From Nicoletella semolina (GTDB lineage: Bacteria; Pseudomonadota; Gammaproteobacteria; Enterobacterales; Pasteurellaceae), in NCBI RefSeq assembly GCF_004345745.1, contig NZ_SLXJ01000002.1:1-64000 (forward strand): a DNA stretch of 64,000 bases, written 5' to 3'. A program made the translations under genes and the position numbers. Shown piece after piece: positions 29,878 to 40,071 of this stretch (position 1 is its first letter; each line of letters opens with the position of its first letter). Under the pieces are notes generated by a model. The model was not told where the DNA came from. It did not search any database and saw only the letters and a program-made list of their open reading frames with translations.

Positions 29878-30630
29878 CAAAATATCGCCCTCAATTAACC
29901 GCTTGTTCAGACTATCTAGTTCAGATGGTTGTGCAATAAACCAGCTATTTGTGCCAGCCAGTTGTAGCACATCGCCTGCATAAACTTGTTGCCAACTGTT
30001 ACTGGCAATGCGTTGTGAGACCACTAGGTTGAAGATTTCACTGCGTGCGGCAGAGAGGTAAAAGCTGCGTTTTTTGCGATCTTTGACACTGATCTCGCCT
30101 TTCGCCCAACGCTGTGCCTGCTCTAGATTATGTCCATCACGTCCAAAGCGTTGTTCTGTAAAATAATTAGGAAATCCGACCGCTTGTAGTTGTTGTAAGC
30201 GGTGTATTAATTCGTCTTTTTCGACTACATCTCGTAGCAAGATATCAAAATGATTGCCTGCAAGGCTGCCAATGCGAATTTTGCGGTTGTGGCGAGTAAT
30301 CTCCAAAATTTCTATGCCATCGCAGTCAAACGAGCTAAAGTCAGGCGTTGCCTTGCCTGCGAGGTGTAAACAGAACCATTGCTCGGTGATGGCGTGGCGA
30401 TCTTTTAAACCAGCATAACTCATGTTTTTGGCAGAAACTCCGACAAATTCAGCCAGTTTTTCCCCAACAAAGAGGGTGTTAGCGTTGATTTTGCGGATTT
30501 TTACTGCAACAAATTCCCCCTCACCAGCGAGCGGATAGCCAAGTTCTTCACGCACGATAAAGTCTGCAAATTCTTGCTTTAATCTGCCCGCTTGTTGGGG
30601 TTCGCCCCATAAATAGTTGAGTGTTTGCAT
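29587..30630 (-). CDS. truD: tRNA pseudouridine(13) synthase TruD
   Basis: TruD makes pseudouridine 13 in tRNA-Glu. The ATG at 30630 ([21 protein letters not shown]) gives 347 residues, the usual length; the upstream in-frame ATG at 30690 lacks a good ribosome site. The catalytic Asp lies in [27 protein letters not shown] and [18 protein letters not shown] are family motifs. The C-terminus is the source or partner of the duplicated fragment at 23980. Confidence 0.94.
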   Translation of the reverse strand: MQTLNYLWGEPQQAGRLKQEFADFIVREELGYPLAGEGEFVAVKIRKINANTLFVGEKLAEFVGVSAKNMSYAGLKDRHAITEQWFCLHLAGKATPDFSSFDCDGIEILEITRHNRKIRIGSLAGNHFDILLRDVVEKDELIHRLQQLQAVGFPNYFTEQRFGRDGHNLEQAQRWAKGEISVKDRKKRSFYLSAARSEIFNLVVSQRIASNSWQQVYAGDVLQLAGTNSWFIAQPSELDSLNKRLIEGDILHTAPLVGKDSSKLIDTTEQQQNTVTPNQEQHIVEQHQTLLQLMVKERMNAARRAMLCKPQNLTWQFEPEGLKLQFYLPAGSYATALVRELILLPAE

Positions 30631-30867
30631 TGCTTGTGTTTTGTTGGTTGTATTCCGATAGATTATGAATGAATGTGATTTGTTAAACAACGGTACTATT
30701 CGTTAAAAAATCAAGCGATTTTAGCCGTACACATTTTATCAGCTATTTATCTGCCTTGTTATAATTTTTTGGAAAAAAATCTTTCTTTATTTTGTAAATC
30801 CTTGTGTAAATTTGATATAGTTGGCTAGGTTTTTATAGGTTTTATTTTTTAATATTAGGAGAAAAAA

Positions 30868-31656
30868 ATGGCTCGTCGTCCGCTTGTAATGGGAAACTGG
30901 AAACTCAATGGAAGTAATGCGTTCACGAAAGAGTTGATCGCTGGTTTAAAAGCTGAACTGCACGATGTTGCTGGGTGTGATGTAGCGATTGCTCCGCCAG
31001 TAATGTATTTGGCTGCGGCACAAAGTGCGTTAAATAGCTGTGGTTGCTCAGATAAACAGTTAATTTCCCTTGGCGCACAAAATGTCGATATAAATGTACA
31101 AGGTGCTTTTACTGGTGATATTTCAATTGAAATGCTCAAGGAGTTTGATGCGAAATATATCATCATTGGACATTCAGAACGTCGTACTTATCATCAAGAA
31201 AGTGATGAGTTTATCGTCAAAAAATTTGAAGCGATTCAAAAAGCGGGTTTAGTTCCCGTATTATGCATCGGAGAGACAGAAGTGGAAAATGCAGCGGGTC
31301 GTACTGAGTCCGTTTGTATGAGGCAGTTAGATGCTGTACTAGATACACTAGGTGTTCAAGCTTTTAATGGAGCGGTGATTGCCTATGAACCTGTTTGGGC
31401 GATTGGTACGGGTAAATCTGCTACTCCAGCACAGGCACAAGCTGTTCACGCCTTTATTCGTGGGCATATTGCGGCGAAATCGCCAGCTGTTGCTGAGCAA
31501 GTGATTATTCAGTACGGCGGTTCAGTAAATGAGACAAATGCTGCAGAATTATTTGCACAACCAGATATTGATGGAGCTTTGGTTGGTGGTGCTTGCCTTA
31601 AAGCTCCAGCCTTTGCAGCGATTGTCAAATTGGCGGCAAAAGCAAAAGTAAGATAA
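30868..31656 (+). CDS. tpiA: triosephosphate isomerase
   Basis: This glycolytic enzyme interconverts DHAP and glyceraldehyde-3-phosphate. The 262-residue product has the substrate-binding N and K in [10 protein letters not shown], the catalytic His in [11 protein letters not shown], the catalytic Glu in [11 protein letters not shown] with the flexible lid, and the phosphate-binding YGGSVN and [21 protein letters not shown] gives a strong ribosome site. It is divergent from truD. Confidence 0.98.
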   Translation: MARRPLVMGNWKLNGSNAFTKELIAGLKAELHDVAGCDVAIAPPVMYLAAAQSALNSCGCSDKQLISLGAQNVDINVQGAFTGDISIEMLKEFDAKYIIIGHSERRTYHQESDEFIVKKFEAIQKAGLVPVLCIGETEVENAAGRTESVCMRQLDAVLDTLGVQAFNGAVIAYEPVWAIGTGKSATPAQAQAVHAFIRGHIAAKSPAVAEQVIIQYGGSVNETNAAELFAQPDIDGALVGGACLKAPAFAAIVKLAAKAKVR

Positions 31657-31673
31657 TTTCATACATATCAAAT

Positions 31674-31701
31674 ACAAGGATACGATACCTCGTATCCTTG
31701 T
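31674..31701 (+). terminator. stem-loop after tpiA
   Basis: ACAAGGATACGA and TCGTATCCTTGT make a perfect 12-bp stem with a 4-base loop 17 bases after the tpiA stop. The T run is poor (CCAAATT), so it may be a terminator or an mRNA-stabilising hairpin. Confidence 0.6.
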
Positions 31702-31733
31702 CCAAATTAAGTGCTTTAATGAGGAGATTAATG

Positions 31734-32513
31734 ATGAAAAAGAATATTATAGCTTTAAGTATTTTGGCTGCCATTGGGCTTGTGGGGTGCGGCAGTGGCG
31801 GCGGTCAGAACCACGCTGCCCCAAACACTCAAACGAATAAAGCAGTCGAAAATAAGTCTGTTGAAAATAAAGTTATCGAAAATGAACCTGTCGAGAACAA
31901 ATATAGCTATGTCATTTCTGTTCCTAAAACAGCAGGCAATACAAGAGAAAAGGATTTCTCTGATTTAGCAGATCTAAATCAGCTTTATATCGAAGATGAG
32001 CAACAAATATTCACGATATATAGAAATGATGAGTTAAATAAAACTGATCTGAAAATTGATAATTCAACAAATAAAGATCGCATTTATCCCAATAATTATT
32101 CACTTTATGGCTTAATCAGCCAAGAAAATTTAAGAAATCATTATTTGTTTCTCCGTGGTACTCAGCCTTATGACACAACGAATTTAACAGGTATTGTAAC
32201 TTATGAAGGAAATGCTATTCAGCTCAAATTAGACGAAAATACAAATCTTAATGGTTTCACAAATGGCAAAGTCAATCTTGTAGCGAATTTTGATAACAAG
32301 ACATTAAATGGGGCGGTAACAGGTGATTTTAAACCTGTAGAGATTGTTGCTACGATTAAGGGAGAAGCATTCCAAGGTGGAAAAGAGAATTTTACGGTTA
32401 AGGGTATATTCTTTGGACCTGAAGCAGAAGAGGTTATCGGACGTTATACAAGAAATAAAACCGCTGATCCGAAAGACACCACTATCGGTGTTTTTGGTGC
32501 AACTAAAAAATAA
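31734..32513 (+). CDS. TbpB-like surface lipoprotein
   Basis: ATGATG follows GAGGAGATTA; the second ATG has better spacing. The ~259-residue product begins with a lipoprotein signal (residues 1-17, lipobox LVGC) and a Gly/Asn-rich tether with repeated VENK/IENE blocks. The rest is beta-rich. The C-terminal region, ending near KGIFFGPEAEEVIGRY and TIGVFGATKK, resembles the eight-stranded barrel of transferrin-binding protein B-type and Slam-dependent surface lipoproteins. It is far shorter than TbpB and no tbpA-like gene is adjacent, so its ligand is unknown. The tpiA and ponB neighbours give no hint. Confidence 0.75.
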   Translation: MKKNIIALSILAAIGLVGCGSGGGQNHAAPNTQTNKAVENKSVENKVIENEPVENKYSYVISVPKTAGNTREKDFSDLADLNQLYIEDEQQIFTIYRNDELNKTDLKIDNSTNKDRIYPNNYSLYGLISQENLRNHYLFLRGTQPYDTTNLTGIVTYEGNAIQLKLDENTNLNGFTNGKVNLVANFDNKTLNGAVTGDFKPVEIVATIKGEAFQGGKENFTVKGIFFGPEAEEVIGRYTRNKTADPKDTTIGVFGATKK

Positions 32514-32547
32514 TATAAATTGTGATATTTAATAAGCATACGCGACA

Positions 32548-34890
32548 GTGAAATCCACAACACCTCCTAGGACTGAGACCAGTAAGACTTCCAAAAGTAA
32601 AAAAAGGAAGGCTCACTTTGTGCCAATCTGTTTAAAATTATTGCTGCTTGCTGTCAGTTATGTAGGATTTTATGGTATTTATCTTGATGGTAAAATTCGT
32701 GAAAAGATGGAGGGGCAGATTTGGCAGCTACCTGCACAGGTCTACAGCCGTATAGAACAAATTTCTCTTTCTGAGCAGCCTGCCTTTGAGCAGGTAAAGT
32801 TGCGTTTATTAGACAATGGTTATCGTGACGTGTCGCAGATTGCTACTCCTGGGGACTTTAAAATTGAAGGAGATGTTATTGAGAGCAGTATCGTACTTTT
32901 ACGTCGAGCATTTCAGTTTCCTGATATGCCAGAGGCACAACGTTTATTGCGATTGCGTTTTACTCACAACACTTTAACTCGTATTGAAGATTTAGTCAGG
33001 GTGCGCCAAATTAGTTCATTTCGTCTTGACCCGAAACTGATTGCAATGTTGCATTCAGATAATGATGAAGAACGTGATGCTCTGCGTTTACATCAGTACC
33101 CTCATTTATTAATTGAAACGCTGTTACTGACCGAAGATAAGCGTTTTTTCCAGCACGATGGTATTAGCCCTATTGGTATTGTTCGAGCTATTATCAGCAA
33201 CTATCAAGCAAGGCGTACCGTGCAAGGCGGTAGCACGCTGACACAGCAATTGGTTAAAAATCTTTTTCTTACTCACGAAAAATCATTACTGCGAAAAGCG
33301 AATGAAGCCTTGATGTCGCTGATTTTAGATTTCCGTTACGATAAAAATCGTATCCTTGAAACCTACCTAAACGAGATTTATCTCGGACAAAATGGCAACC
33401 ATCAAATTCACGGCTTTGCACTAGCAAGCCAATTCTATTTTGGTCGCCCAATTCAAGAACTTAATTTAAATCAAATTGCTTTTTTGGTCGGCATTGTCAA
33501 AGGTCCATCGCTCTACAATCCGTGGAGAAACCCAACAGGGGCATTGGAGCGTCGTAATGTAGTATTGCGTATATTATTAGAACATCAAACGATCAACCAA
33601 GAATTGTACGAATTTCTCTCAAAGCAACCGCTTGGCGTACAACCTAGAGGTCAGATTTATCGCCAACAACCTGCATTTATGCAAGCGCTCCATTCTGATT
33701 TAAAAAATGCAATTGGGGAGGAAAAAATTGCACAGCTATCAGGGGCAAAGGTTTTTACAACGCTCGATCGTAAACAGCAACGTTCAGCAGAATTAGCCGT
33801 GATCAATGGTGTTGCAGAATTAGAAAATAGTAGTAAAAAAGTCAAGGATCTGCAATCTGCTGTGGTGGTGGCAGAATATGGTACAGGTAAGGTTCGTGCT
33901 ATCGTCGGCGGTGTACAAACTCAATATGCTGGGTTTAATCGTGCCCTACAAACTAAACGCCAAATCGGCTCGTTAGTTAAACCTTCTATCTACGCAATTG
34001 CATTATCTCACCCTGAACAGTTTCGTTTAAACACGCCAATTGATAATCAACCGATTACGATTAACGTAAAAGGCAGCCCACCTTGGTCACCACGCAATTA
34101 TGATCGCAAATTCAGTGGTTCAGTGATGCTAATGGACGCTCTTGTCCGCTCGCTAAATATTCCAACAGTCAATATTGGTATGAAAATTGGCTTATCAGAT
34201 GTGATTGCAAAACAGAAAGCAATGGGCTGGGATCAGGCTGAAATTCCACTCTATCCTGCCACCTTGCTAGGCTCCTATGCAATCTCACCTTATGACGTAA
34301 CAAAATCCTATCAAGTCATTGCCAATAGTGGTACAAAAATTCCACTAACTACGATTGAAGCGGTACTGGCTGACAATGGTAAAATCCTATATCAATCCGA
34401 TACCAATCCTAAAAAGAATCAAATTCTACCTGAACCTGCTGCTATTCAAACTCTTTATGCTATGCAACAAGTCGTTGAAAGAGGAACGGCACGAAGCTTG
34501 CAGAATGAATTTTCATCACTTCATCTAGCAGGAAAAACAGGTACAACCAATAATGCCCGTGATACTTGGTTTGTGGGCATTGACGGAAAAAATATCACCA
34601 CTGTATGGCTCGGTAAAGACGACAACAGTGACACATATTTAACAGGGGCAAGTGGTGCATTGCGTGTTTATCAAGAGTACCTTAAACGTGCGGAACCATC
34701 GCCATTTCAGCTCCCCACTTCACCATACATTCAATGGGTTGGCATTAATCAATATGGCGGCTGGGATTGTAATAGCACAAGAAAAATCCCTGTTTGGCAA
34801 CATAACGGACAACCTCTCTGCTTAACATCAAATGCAACCGATAATCTACGCCCAAGCGTATGGGACGCTCTCTCTTTCAGTCAGCCCTAA
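32548..34890 (+). CDS. mrcB: penicillin-binding protein 1B
   Basis: This bifunctional peptidoglycan synthase has a GTG start and 780 residues, as in other Pasteurellaceae. It has a short basic cytoplasmic tail (KTSKSKKRKAH), one membrane segment (about residues 28-48), a UB2H-like region, and a glycosyltransferase domain with the catalytic Glu in TEDKRFFQHDG and GGSTLTQQLVKNLFL. The transpeptidase domain has SLVK (active Ser) and the KTGT motif in LAGKTGTTNNARD. The C-terminus ends shortly after a Cys-containing WDCNSTRK segment. I use mrcB; ponB is a synonym. Confidence 0.95.
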   Translation: MKSTTPPRTETSKTSKSKKRKAHFVPICLKLLLLAVSYVGFYGIYLDGKIREKMEGQIWQLPAQVYSRIEQISLSEQPAFEQVKLRLLDNGYRDVSQIATPGDFKIEGDVIESSIVLLRRAFQFPDMPEAQRLLRLRFTHNTLTRIEDLVRVRQISSFRLDPKLIAMLHSDNDEERDALRLHQYPHLLIETLLLTEDKRFFQHDGISPIGIVRAIISNYQARRTVQGGSTLTQQLVKNLFLTHEKSLLRKANEALMSLILDFRYDKNRILETYLNEIYLGQNGNHQIHGFALASQFYFGRPIQELNLNQIAFLVGIVKGPSLYNPWRNPTGALERRNVVLRILLEHQTINQELYEFLSKQPLGVQPRGQIYRQQPAFMQALHSDLKNAIGEEKIAQLSGAKVFTTLDRKQQRSAELAVINGVAELENSSKKVKDLQSAVVVAEYGTGKVRAIVGGVQTQYAGFNRALQTKRQIGSLVKPSIYAIALSHPEQFRLNTPIDNQPITINVKGSPPWSPRNYDRKFSGSVMLMDALVRSLNIPTVNIGMKIGLSDVIAKQKAMGWDQAEIPLYPATLLGSYAISPYDVTKSYQVIANSGTKIPLTTIEAVLADNGKILYQSDTNPKKNQILPEPAAIQTLYAMQQVVERGTARSLQNEFSSLHLAGKTGTTNNARDTWFVGIDGKNITTVWLGKDDNSDTYLTGASGALRVYQEYLKRAEPSPFQLPTSPYIQWVGINQYGGWDCNSTRKIPVWQHNGQPLCLTSNATDNLRPSVWDALSFSQP

Positions 34891-35008
34891 CAGTGCTGAC
34901 GCAAAACAGCCTCAAAAGGAAATTGATTGATACCCCTAGCCATTGCAAGATAGATCAGAAATTTACTATCGAATTTTAATTATTTGAATACGACAGATTG
35001 AGAATACT

Positions 35009-36112
35009 ATGCAGACTCTCTTATTAGCACAATCAATGGTCTCTTCCCCCTTTCCACAAGCAGTGCTGACGTGGTTTAGGTTATATGGGCGTAAGAACTT
35101 ACCTTGGCAGCAAAATAAAACTTTATACAGCGTGTGGTTATCTGAGGTGATGTTACAGCAGACGCAGGTTGCGACGGTGATCCCTTATTTTGAGCGGTTT
35201 ATTCGACGTTTTCCTACAGTAGTTGATTTGGCTGATGCACAAATTGATGAGGTGTTGCACCTTTGGACTGGACTTGGCTACTACGCTCGTGCGAGAAATT
35301 TACATAAGGCTGCAAGACAGATTCGAGATGAATTTAATGGTGAATTTCCCTCTGACTTTGATTCCGTTTTGGGGCTATCAGGTATCGGCAGAAGTACGGC
35401 AGGTGCAATTTTATCCTCTGTGTTAGATGCTCCTTACCCTATTTTGGACGGTAATGTAAAGCGAGTGTTGGCTCGTTATTTTGCGGTTGAAGGTTGGAGT
35501 GGTGAGAAAGCTGTGGAAAATAGGCTGTGGGAATTGTCGGCCCAAGTTACGCCTCAGAGTCAAGTGGCTGATTTTAATCAGGCAATGATGGATTTAGGGG
35601 CAATGATTTGTACACGTTCAAAACCGAAATGCTCACTTTGTCCTATTGCTAATACCTGTGAAACTCATCGTTTAGAGGCTTGGGAACGATTTCCAACCAA
35701 AAAGCCTAAAAAAGTATTACCTGTGCGTGAGGGCTATTTTTTAATTCTAAAGCAAGGCTCGAAAGTTTGGTTAGAGAAGCGTGAAGATCAAGGGATTTGG
35801 GGTGGATTATTTGCTTTTCCACAATTTGATTCACTAAACATACTCAAGCGGTCAATTTCTATGCAAAATTTGCAAATTTCCCAGCACTTAATTGCTTTTC
35901 GTCACACATTTTCGCACTTTCATCTTGATATTTTTCCTATTCTTGTTGATGTGCCAATAAATTTTGTGGAAGAAAAATCAGGAAATTACTGTTCTATCAT
36001 ATCTTCAACCGCAGATTGTTGGTATGATTTATGTCAGCCAAGTTCGGTGGGATTGCCAACACCGATTAAGCAAATTTTAGATGAACTATCCATATTAGTG
36101 AGGAAAACATAA
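35009..36112 (+). CDS. mutY: A/G-specific adenine glycosylase MutY
   Basis: MutY removes adenine mispaired with 8-oxoguanine. The 367-residue product has the catalytic Glu (residue 46) in [11 protein letters not shown], the helix-hairpin-helix [14 protein letters not shown], the Asp in [14 protein letters not shown], a 4Fe-4S cluster with C-x6-C-x2-C-x5-C spacing ([17 protein letters not shown]), and a C-terminal NUDT1-like domain with [12 protein letters not shown]. It overlaps the start of yggX by one base and heads a mutY-yggX-mltC operon. A near-Apl USS lies in the C-terminal part (about 35849). Confidence 0.96.
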   Translation: MQTLLLAQSMVSSPFPQAVLTWFRLYGRKNLPWQQNKTLYSVWLSEVMLQQTQVATVIPYFERFIRRFPTVVDLADAQIDEVLHLWTGLGYYARARNLHKAARQIRDEFNGEFPSDFDSVLGLSGIGRSTAGAILSSVLDAPYPILDGNVKRVLARYFAVEGWSGEKAVENRLWELSAQVTPQSQVADFNQAMMDLGAMICTRSKPKCSLCPIANTCETHRLEAWERFPTKKPKKVLPVREGYFLILKQGSKVWLEKREDQGIWGGLFAFPQFDSLNILKRSISMQNLQISQHLIAFRHTFSHFHLDIFPILVDVPINFVEEKSGNYCSIISSTADCWYDLCQPSSVGLPTPIKQILDELSILVRKT

Positions 36113-36387
36113 TGTCTCGAACAGTTTTTTGTGCATTTTTAAATCAAGAAGCGGAAGGTTTGGATTTCCAGCTTTATCCAGGTGAGTTAGGTAAGCGTAT
36201 TTTTGATTCGATTAGTAAACCTGCGTGGGCAGAGTGGATAAAAAAACAAACAATGCTAGTGAATGAAAAAAAGTTAAATATGATGAACCCTGAACACCGC
36301 CAGCTACTTGAAACTGAAATGGTAAATTTTTTATTTGAGGGAAAAGACGTGGTGATTGAAGGTTATGTACCAATAGTCGCAGAATAA
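36112..36387 (+). CDS. yggX: Fe(2+)-trafficking protein YggX
   Basis: This small protein is linked to iron-sulfur cluster protection and oxidative-stress resistance. It has 91 residues, with [19 protein letters not shown] at the start (single conserved Cys7), the PGELGKRI segment and [14 protein letters not shown], and [15 protein letters not shown]. It lies between mutY and mltC, the conserved order; the mutY stop and this ATG overlap. Confidence 0.96.
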   Translation: MSRTVFCAFLNQEAEGLDFQLYPGELGKRIFDSISKPAWAEWIKKQTMLVNEKKLNMMNPEHRQLLETEMVNFLFEGKDVVIEGYVPIVAE

Positions 36388-36400
36388 TTTGAGTATTGTG

Positions 36401-37492
36401 ATGAAAAAATTAACTAAATTTTTACCCTTTTTAGTCATTATACCGTTTCTCGCCTCTTGTAGCAGTTCGCCAAAAAAGCAGAAAACGGGACGGATAAAAC
36501 CCGATTATGGTAAGGATACCAATGGTCTAGATATTTTAACTGGGCAATTTTCTAGAAATATCGATCAAATTTGGGGAGTAAACGAATTATTACTTGCCAG
36601 TCGTAAAGATTATGTGAAATATACCGATCGATATTACACTCGTAGTCATATTAGTTTTGAGGAAGGACAAATTACTATTGAGACGCTCGGCGACCAAAAC
36701 CATTTACGCAACTCCATTATTCATACCTTACTAATGGGGTCAGACGCTTCAGGTATTGATTTATTTGCCTCGGGTGATGTGCCAATCAGTAGTAACCCAT
36801 TCTTAGAGGGGCAAGTAGAAGATCAATTTGGTCGTCAGATCTCAAATGTAGCTATTGCCAATGATTTTGCCAGTTATTTGCTTCAACATAAGCTAAAAAC
36901 ACGCCGACTTGCTAACGGATACAATGTTACTTATGTAAATATCCCAATGACTGCCAATCACGTTGAGGTGCGAGCAAGACGTTATTTACCTTTAGTAAGA
37001 AAAGCCTCAAAGCGTTATGGGATTGATATGAGCCTTATTCTTGGTATTATGGAGGTTGAGTCTTCTTTCAACCCTTATGCCGTGAGCTATGCCAATGCCA
37101 TTGGATTAATGCAGGTTGTACCTCGTACAGCAGGGCGTGACATTTTTGCTCGTAAAGGTTTGAATGGTGAGCCAAGTAGTGATTATTTACATAATCCAAC
37201 ACAGAATATTGATGCTGGTACATTGTATCTAGCCATTTTGCGAGATGAGTATCTATATGGCATTACAAACCCTGTGAATAAACAGTATGCAATGATTTCT
37301 GCTTATAACAGTGGTGCAGGTGCGGTGCTGCGAGTATTTGATCGAGATAAATTAAGTGCGATTAACAGACTAAATAATTTACAATCTGATGCGGTTTATC
37401 ATATATTGACAACCGTGCACCCCTCAGCACAAGCTCGTAATTATTTACAGAAGGTAACGAAAGCACAACAAAAATATAAAAATGTGAGATGA
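36401..37492 (+). CDS. mltC: membrane-bound lytic murein transglycosylase C
   Basis: MltC is an outer-membrane lipoprotein that cleaves peptidoglycan. The ATG at 36401 gives 363 residues with a lipoprotein signal (LASC lipobox at about 17-20); the upstream GTG/TTG alternatives are poorer. The SLT domain carries the catalytic Glu in [14 protein letters not shown], then [15 protein letters not shown] and [17 protein letters not shown]. It is last in the mutY-yggX-mltC operon. Confidence 0.95.
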   Translation: MKKLTKFLPFLVIIPFLASCSSSPKKQKTGRIKPDYGKDTNGLDILTGQFSRNIDQIWGVNELLLASRKDYVKYTDRYYTRSHISFEEGQITIETLGDQNHLRNSIIHTLLMGSDASGIDLFASGDVPISSNPFLEGQVEDQFGRQISNVAIANDFASYLLQHKLKTRRLANGYNVTYVNIPMTANHVEVRARRYLPLVRKASKRYGIDMSLILGIMEVESSFNPYAVSYANAIGLMQVVPRTAGRDIFARKGLNGEPSSDYLHNPTQNIDAGTLYLAILRDEYLYGITNPVNKQYAMISAYNSGAGAVLRVFDRDKLSAINRLNNLQSDAVYHILTTVHPSAQARNYLQKVTKAQQKYKNVR

Positions 37493-37618
37493 GTTATCTG
37501 TTTTTTAATCAAATCGCATAAAAAGCGATCTGTTAAACATCTTTTTGTAATATTTTATAAAAATATGTTTGACGAAGGCGGTAGAAATCAGCATAATGCC
37601 CCCCGAAAACGACGAGTC

Positions 37619-37694
37619 GCCTCGATAGCTCAGTCGGTAGAGCAGGGGATTGAAAATCCCCGTGTCGGTGGTTCGATTCCGCCTCGAGGCACCA
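37619..37694 (+). tRNA. tRNA-Phe (GAA)
   Basis: A 76-base cloverleaf. The acceptor stem is GCCTCGA/TCGAGGC with encoded CCA. It has D arm AGCTCAGTCGGTAGAGC, anticodon stem-loop GGGGATTGAAAATCCCC with anticodon GAA, and T arm GGTTCGATTCC. Confidence 0.98.
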
Positions 37695-37701
37695 TTTCTA
37701 C

Positions 37702-37777
37702 TCCTCCTTAGTTCAGTCGGTAGAACGGTGGACTGTTAATCCATATGTCGCTGGTTCAAGTCCAGCAGGAGGAGCCA
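37702..37777 (+). tRNA. tRNA-Asn (GTT)
   Basis: A 76-base cloverleaf. The acceptor stem is TCCTCCT/AGGAGGA with encoded GCCA. It has D arm AGTTCAGTCGGTAGAAC, anticodon loop CTGTTAA with anticodon GTT, and T arm GGTTCAAGTCC. It is the last chromosomal gene before the integrative element, so its 3' end is the best candidate attachment site. Confidence 0.98.
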
Positions 37778-37862
37778 ACTTTGTTGGTTAGTAATGTTAC
37801 AAAATCCTATCTAATTCCTAGTCGATACTTCATTAACAATAGTTTTGTTAAGAGAGTATCAA

Positions 37863-38702
37863 ATGGAAAACTTAAACTTATCTAAAAAACCATTCATTAT
37901 TACCATCGCCTCAACCAAAGGCGGTTCAGCAAAAAGTACAAATGCAGCGAATATTGGTGCATTTTGTGCAGATCACGGGTTAAAGACCTTATTAATTGAT
38001 ACCGATACGCAACCGACACTCAGTGCTTATTTTGCCTTAGATTATGTTGCACCAGGTGGTATCCACGAGTTCTTGACCTATCAAGATGTCGATCCCGCCC
38101 ATATTATTTCAAAAACAACCCTGTCAAATTTAGATTTAATTCAATCCAACGATCCCACAAATAATGTCAGCCAGATGCTACGCAATGCCCCTGATGGGGC
38201 AATACGGTTTAGCTTTTTGCTGAAAAAGCTCAAAGGCTATGATGTGATTATTGTGGATACACGCGGAACGCGAGATATTACGGTAGATATGTCCGTACTT
38301 GCTGCAGATTTGTTATTTTGTCCTATCTTGCCACATATTTTATCCGCAAAAGAATTTATTCGCGGTACGATTGGAATGTACCAAGAATTGCAGACCTTTG
38401 AAGCATTTGGCTTTTCGCTCCCGCCGCTCAAGGCTGTGCCTAACTGTGTCGATCATACCAATGATGTTAAATTTGTGCTTGGTCATCTCAAACAGCTTTT
38501 TGAACAAAACTTGAGCGCAGATAAAACCCTCCTTGATTTCCATATTCCCGATAAAGTGGCTTACCGTGAAGCGGCAACCTATTCACTGCCCGTCTATCGA
38601 CATAGCAAAGCAGAGTATGCCGTAATCCAAGCCCTTTGTATGCATTTATTGCCTCAATTTGCTCTCCAATTTGAGCAAGGGTTAGGAGGGCATAATGCGT
38701 AA
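37863..38702 (+). CDS. soj: ParA/Soj-family ATPase of the ICE
   Basis: This partition-type ATPase in related elements helps maintain the excised circle. I start at ATG 37863 (MENLNLSKKPFI) behind AAGAGAGTATC; an upstream TTG at 37845 is possible. There are 279 residues: a deviant Walker A (STKGGSAKST), LIDTDTQPTLS, a Walker B-like IVDTRGTRD and a C-terminal helical part. It is the terminal gene of the element, next to tRNA-Asn, as in other soj-ended islands. It overlaps the helicase gene by 8 bases. Confidence 0.93.
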   Translation: MENLNLSKKPFIITIASTKGGSAKSTNAANIGAFCADHGLKTLLIDTDTQPTLSAYFALDYVAPGGIHEFLTYQDVDPAHIISKTTLSNLDLIQSNDPTNNVSQMLRNAPDGAIRFSFLLKKLKGYDVIIVDTRGTRDITVDMSVLAADLLFCPILPHILSAKEFIRGTIGMYQELQTFEAFGFSLPPLKAVPNCVDHTNDVKFVLGHLKQLFEQNLSADKTLLDFHIPDKVAYREAATYSLPVYRHSKAEYAVIQALCMHLLPQFALQFEQGLGGHNA

Positions 38703-40071
38703 AACGAAAAAGTTGTCCGCTGAGCTTTATTCGCTTGAGGCAGAACATTCGGTCATTGGTGGGCTATTGATTAATGCAGATTGCTTTGATGATGTGGCGA
38801 TCATTCTCAATGCTGAAGATTTCTATCTTATACAGCATCGCTGTATTTTTGAAACTATCGCATCACTTGCGAACCAAAATAAAGCCGTCGATATGCTTAC
38901 GGTGTCGGAATATTGCAAAGAAAAAGGCACCTTGGAAGAAGTTGGTGGTTTCGCTTATTTAGCTGAAATGGCACATAACACGCCATCGGTTGCCAATATT
39001 GTGGCTTATGCGGAGCTTGTCAAACAATATAGTCGGCAACGTCAATTTCTAGCCTTGGGGCAGTTTATTTTAACTGAAATGACCGAGCCTAAGAATGCGG
39101 AAAATTTGGCAGCACTTGCCGAGCAAATTGAACAGCGATATACGCAAATTTCGTTAAATCAAACCGATAAAAGTGCGGTGAAATTAGCGGACATTTTTTC
39201 GCAAATGTTTGACAAGATGGAGCAATCAACCTTAAGTGCTGACCCCGTTACAGGCACACCATTAGGTATTCAACAAATTGATGAGTTGACCACTGGTGGG
39301 CAAGCGGGGGAACTGATTATCATCGCTGCTCGCCCTGCGATGGGAAAAACGGCACTTTCTCTCACGGCAACGGCAAGTATTCTGGATAAGATGACAGATC
39401 AACCCGTGTTTTATTTCAGTCAGGAAATGCCTGCCGATCAGATTTTGCAACGTTTTATGGCAATGAAATCAAGAGTAAGCCTGCAAAAGATTCGTCGAGC
39501 AACAGAACTTGCGGAAGAAGATTGGAGCAAAATTACGGATTCTGCGGGCGATATTAAACAAAACTGGGACAAGCGTTTAATTATTGATGATGAGGGGGCA
39601 TTAACGATCCCTCGATTACGCAGTAAAGTTCGTCAATATAGCCGACAATATGGCTTGCCTGCAGCGGTATTCATTGATTATCTCCAATTAATGCGAGGCA
39701 CTGGCAGAGTAGAGAACCGACATCTTGAAATCACGCAAATTTCAGGGGCATTGAAAGCCTTAGCCAAAGAATTAGGGCGTCCTGTTTATGCCCTTTCACA
39801 ACTCAATCGTAGTTTAGAACAACGCACCAATAAACGCCCTGTCAATGCGGATTTACGCGAATCTGGCTCGTTAGAGCAAGATGCTGATGTGATCCTATTT
39901 ATCTATCGTGATGAAGTCTATCACCCAGAAAGTGTTGATCGGGGGCTAGCTGAAATCATTATCGGCAAACAACGTAATGGACCATTAGGGAGCGTGAAAT
40001 GCCGTTTTTATGGTGAGTTTAGTTTATTTGAAAATGAAATGAATTTAGGTGGATATTACGATGAACACTAA
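38695..40071 (+). CDS. dnaB: DnaB-like replicative helicase
   Basis: The 458-residue hexameric helicase belongs to the element and is distinct from the host DnaB. It has an N-terminal DnaB domain (ELYSLEAEHSVIGGLL, ECIE-like LTVSEYCKEKG) and a RecA-like domain with Walker A AARPAMGKTA, the FSQEMPADQI segment, Walker B VFIDYLQLM, the arginine finger region and SGSLEQDADVILFIYRDE. It overlaps parA upstream and parB downstream, so it is part of a tightly coupled replication/partition operon. A Hin-type USS lies at 39171. Confidence 0.95.
   Translation: MRKTKKLSAELYSLEAEHSVIGGLLINADCFDDVAIILNAEDFYLIQHRCIFETIASLANQNKAVDMLTVSEYCKEKGTLEEVGGFAYLAEMAHNTPSVANIVAYAELVKQYSRQRQFLALGQFILTEMTEPKNAENLAALAEQIEQRYTQISLNQTDKSAVKLADIFSQMFDKMEQSTLSADPVTGTPLGIQQIDELTTGGQAGELIIIAARPAMGKTALSLTATASILDKMTDQPVFYFSQEMPADQILQRFMAMKSRVSLQKIRRATELAEEDWSKITDSAGDIKQNWDKRLIIDDEGALTIPRLRSKVRQYSRQYGLPAAVFIDYLQLMRGTGRVENRHLEITQISGALKALAKELGRPVYALSQLNRSLEQRTNKRPVNADLRESGSLEQDADVILFIYRDEVYHPESVDRGLAEIIIGKQRNGPLGSVKCRFYGEFSLFENEMNLGGYYDEH

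Noticed and set aside
37778-37862. A short attL repeat inside the first bases of the ICE
   Set aside because: I looked for a second copy of the tRNA-Asn 3' end within the window and saw none. The partner must lie beyond 64000, so no att feature is claimed.
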